DNA of 6,958 bases, taken from contig JAQTOJ010000103.1 in assembly GCA_028713395.1 (NCBI GenBank), positions 1 through 6,958 of the forward strand, in the 5' to 3' direction. Shown piece by piece: positions 6,024-6,958 of the stretch. A program made the translations under genes and the position numbers. How positions within the stretch are numbered: position 1 is the stretch's first letter; each line of letters opens with the position of its first letter. Origin of the DNA: Dehalococcoidales bacterium. GTDB lineage: Bacteria > Chloroflexota > Dehalococcoidia > Dehalococcoidales > Fen-1064. The notes below the pieces were generated by a model, which saw only the letters and a program-made list of their open reading frames with translations, made no database searches and was not told the DNA's origin.

Positions 6024-6917
6024 TTACAGGGGTATGCCCGGCACGTTCATGCGCAGGCGGTAAATGCTGCTGCGCGCCGTCAGGTAAAGGCTACGCCAAT
6101 CCGCGTCACCCCAGGCCATGTTGGCGGGCAGTTCCGGTGTGCGTACTACCGCCAGGCATTTCCCCGTAGGATCGATGACCCAGAATCCCCCGGGGCCGGT
6201 GCAATAGACCATGCCCCGCGTATCTACTTTCATGCCGTCCGGCGCGCCGGGTTCCGGCAGCGCCATGTCGATTAACACCCTGCCGTTAACAATATCGCCA
6301 TTCGGCTTCACATCGAAGGCGCGGATGTGACGGCGCACGGTATCGTTGACATAAAGTATTTTTTCATCTGGTGAGAAAGCCAACCCGTTAGGCCGGTCGA
6401 AATCATCTGCTAACAGATGCACTTCACCGTCCGGCGCAATTCGGTAAACTCCGTTAAAGGGTATTTCTTTCCACCCGGTGCCGTTATTGGGCAGGCCGTA
6501 GGGCGGATCGGTGAAATAAATACTGCCATCGGAACGTATCACAATGTCGTTGGGACTGTTCAGCCGTCTCCCCTCATAGGCGTCTGCCAGCACCTTGATA
6601 CTGCCATCGATTTCAGTCAGCGTGACGCGGCGACCGGTATGCTCGCAGGTAACCAGGCGCTGGCTGTTGTCCAGTGTGTTGCCGTTGGCATTACCGCTGG
6701 GGTAACGGAAGGTCGTTACTTCCGGTCCTTCCCGTAACAAACGGAGTTTCACAAGCCGGTTTTGGGGAATATCGCTGAACAACAGATAATTGCCGCGCCA
6801 GACCGGACCTTCTGTAAAAGCGAATCCGGTGGCTACCTGTTCGATCGCGGCATCTGGCGGTAAAACCTGAAGTGCTGTTTTATCGCGGAGTTCTACATTT
6901 AGTTTCATTATGGCCAT
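6024..6917 (-). CDS. SMP-30/gluconolactonase-family beta-propeller hydrolase
   Basis: This is a complete 297-residue six-bladed beta-propeller of the SMP-30/gluconolactonase/luciferin-regenerating family, which hydrolyses sugar lactones or related esters using one divalent metal. The metal and substrate positions are recognisable: E36 in FTEGPVW, N123 in PNDIVIRSDG, N177 in RPNGLAFSPD and D227 in PDGMKVD, corresponding to the Glu, two Asn and Asp of characterised members. The aromatic DPPYGL (137-142) and the closing NMAWGDADWRSLYLTA strand are also typical. There is no signal peptide, so it is cytoplasmic. The start is the ATG at 6915-6917 with GAGGAG five bases upstream; a second ATG three codons later lacks a site. 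No sugar-dehydrogenase or transporter gene is visible, so the actual lactone is unknown. Only 41 bases lie upstream and no promoter is seen, so it may belong to an operon extending beyond the window. Confidence 0.9.
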   Translation of the reverse strand: MAIMKLNVELRDKTALQVLPPDAAIEQVATGFAFTEGPVWRGNYLLFSDIPQNRLVKLRLLREGPEVTTFRYPSGNANGNTLDNSQRLVTCEHTGRRVTLTEIDGSIKVLADAYEGRRLNSPNDIVIRSDGSIYFTDPPYGLPNNGTGWKEIPFNGVYRIAPDGEVHLLADDFDRPNGLAFSPDEKILYVNDTVRRHIRAFDVKPNGDIVNGRVLIDMALPEPGAPDGMKVDTRGMVYCTGPGGFWVIDPTGKCLAVVRTPELPANMAWGDADWRSLYLTARSSIYRLRMNVPGIPL

Positions 6918-6958
6918 GTTTGCTCCTCAAAATGAATTCAGGTTTAGTTCCAGAAGTC

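Noticed and set aside
6918..6958. Possible end of an upstream gene (minus-strand frame ending TAA at 6944-6946)
   Set aside because: Only four codons are visible, and another frame ends nearby as well, so a gene cannot be supported from this edge.

Overview
The window reads as ordinary chromosomal DNA of an anaerobic bacterium. It has moderate GC (about half, judged by eye), dense genes, strong AGGAGG-like ribosome binding sites and sigma70-type promoters. The best lifestyle clue is a 638-residue iron-sulfur/ASKHA protein of the family that reductively reactivates corrinoid proteins. This family is typical of acetogens, sulfate reducers, methylotrophs and organohalide respirers. The style of the CvpA, MATE and universal-stress proteins reminds me of Chloroflexota (Dehalococcoidia), but an anaerobic Clostridia origin is also possible. 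No rRNA or tRNA is present to settle this.

Layout, left to right. Positions 1-462 (minus) hold the N-terminal part of a nitronate monooxygenase-type flavoprotein. Positions 653-2038 (minus) hold a MATE multidrug efflux pump with its own terminator; its conserved N-terminus seems to begin at an ATT codon. A divergent control region (2039-2216) carries a good minus-strand promoter with a perfect palindrome filling its spacer. Positions 2217-2792 (plus) hold a universal stress protein with a degraded nucleotide-binding signature. A bidirectional terminator separates it from the convergent corrinoid-activator gene (2835-4751, minus). Overlapping back-to-back promoters (about 4810-4852) drive that gene and, in the other direction, cvpA (4894-5379, plus), which is followed by a GNAT acetyltransferase (5471-5977, plus). 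A second convergent hairpin separates GNAT from an SMP-30/gluconolactonase-family hydrolase (6024-6917, minus).

The genes do not form one pathway. They are six short transcription units, mostly single genes: efflux, stress response, cofactor reactivation, membrane protein plus acetyltransferase, and lactone hydrolysis. I see no mobile element, CRISPR array, toxin-antitoxin pair, phage gene or evident new multi-gene system. The points most worth a second look are the apparent ATT start and embedded operator of the MATE gene, the corrinoid activator standing away from any corrinoid protein gene, and the universal stress protein with an altered ATP motif. No stretch longer than 300 bases lacks a gene.
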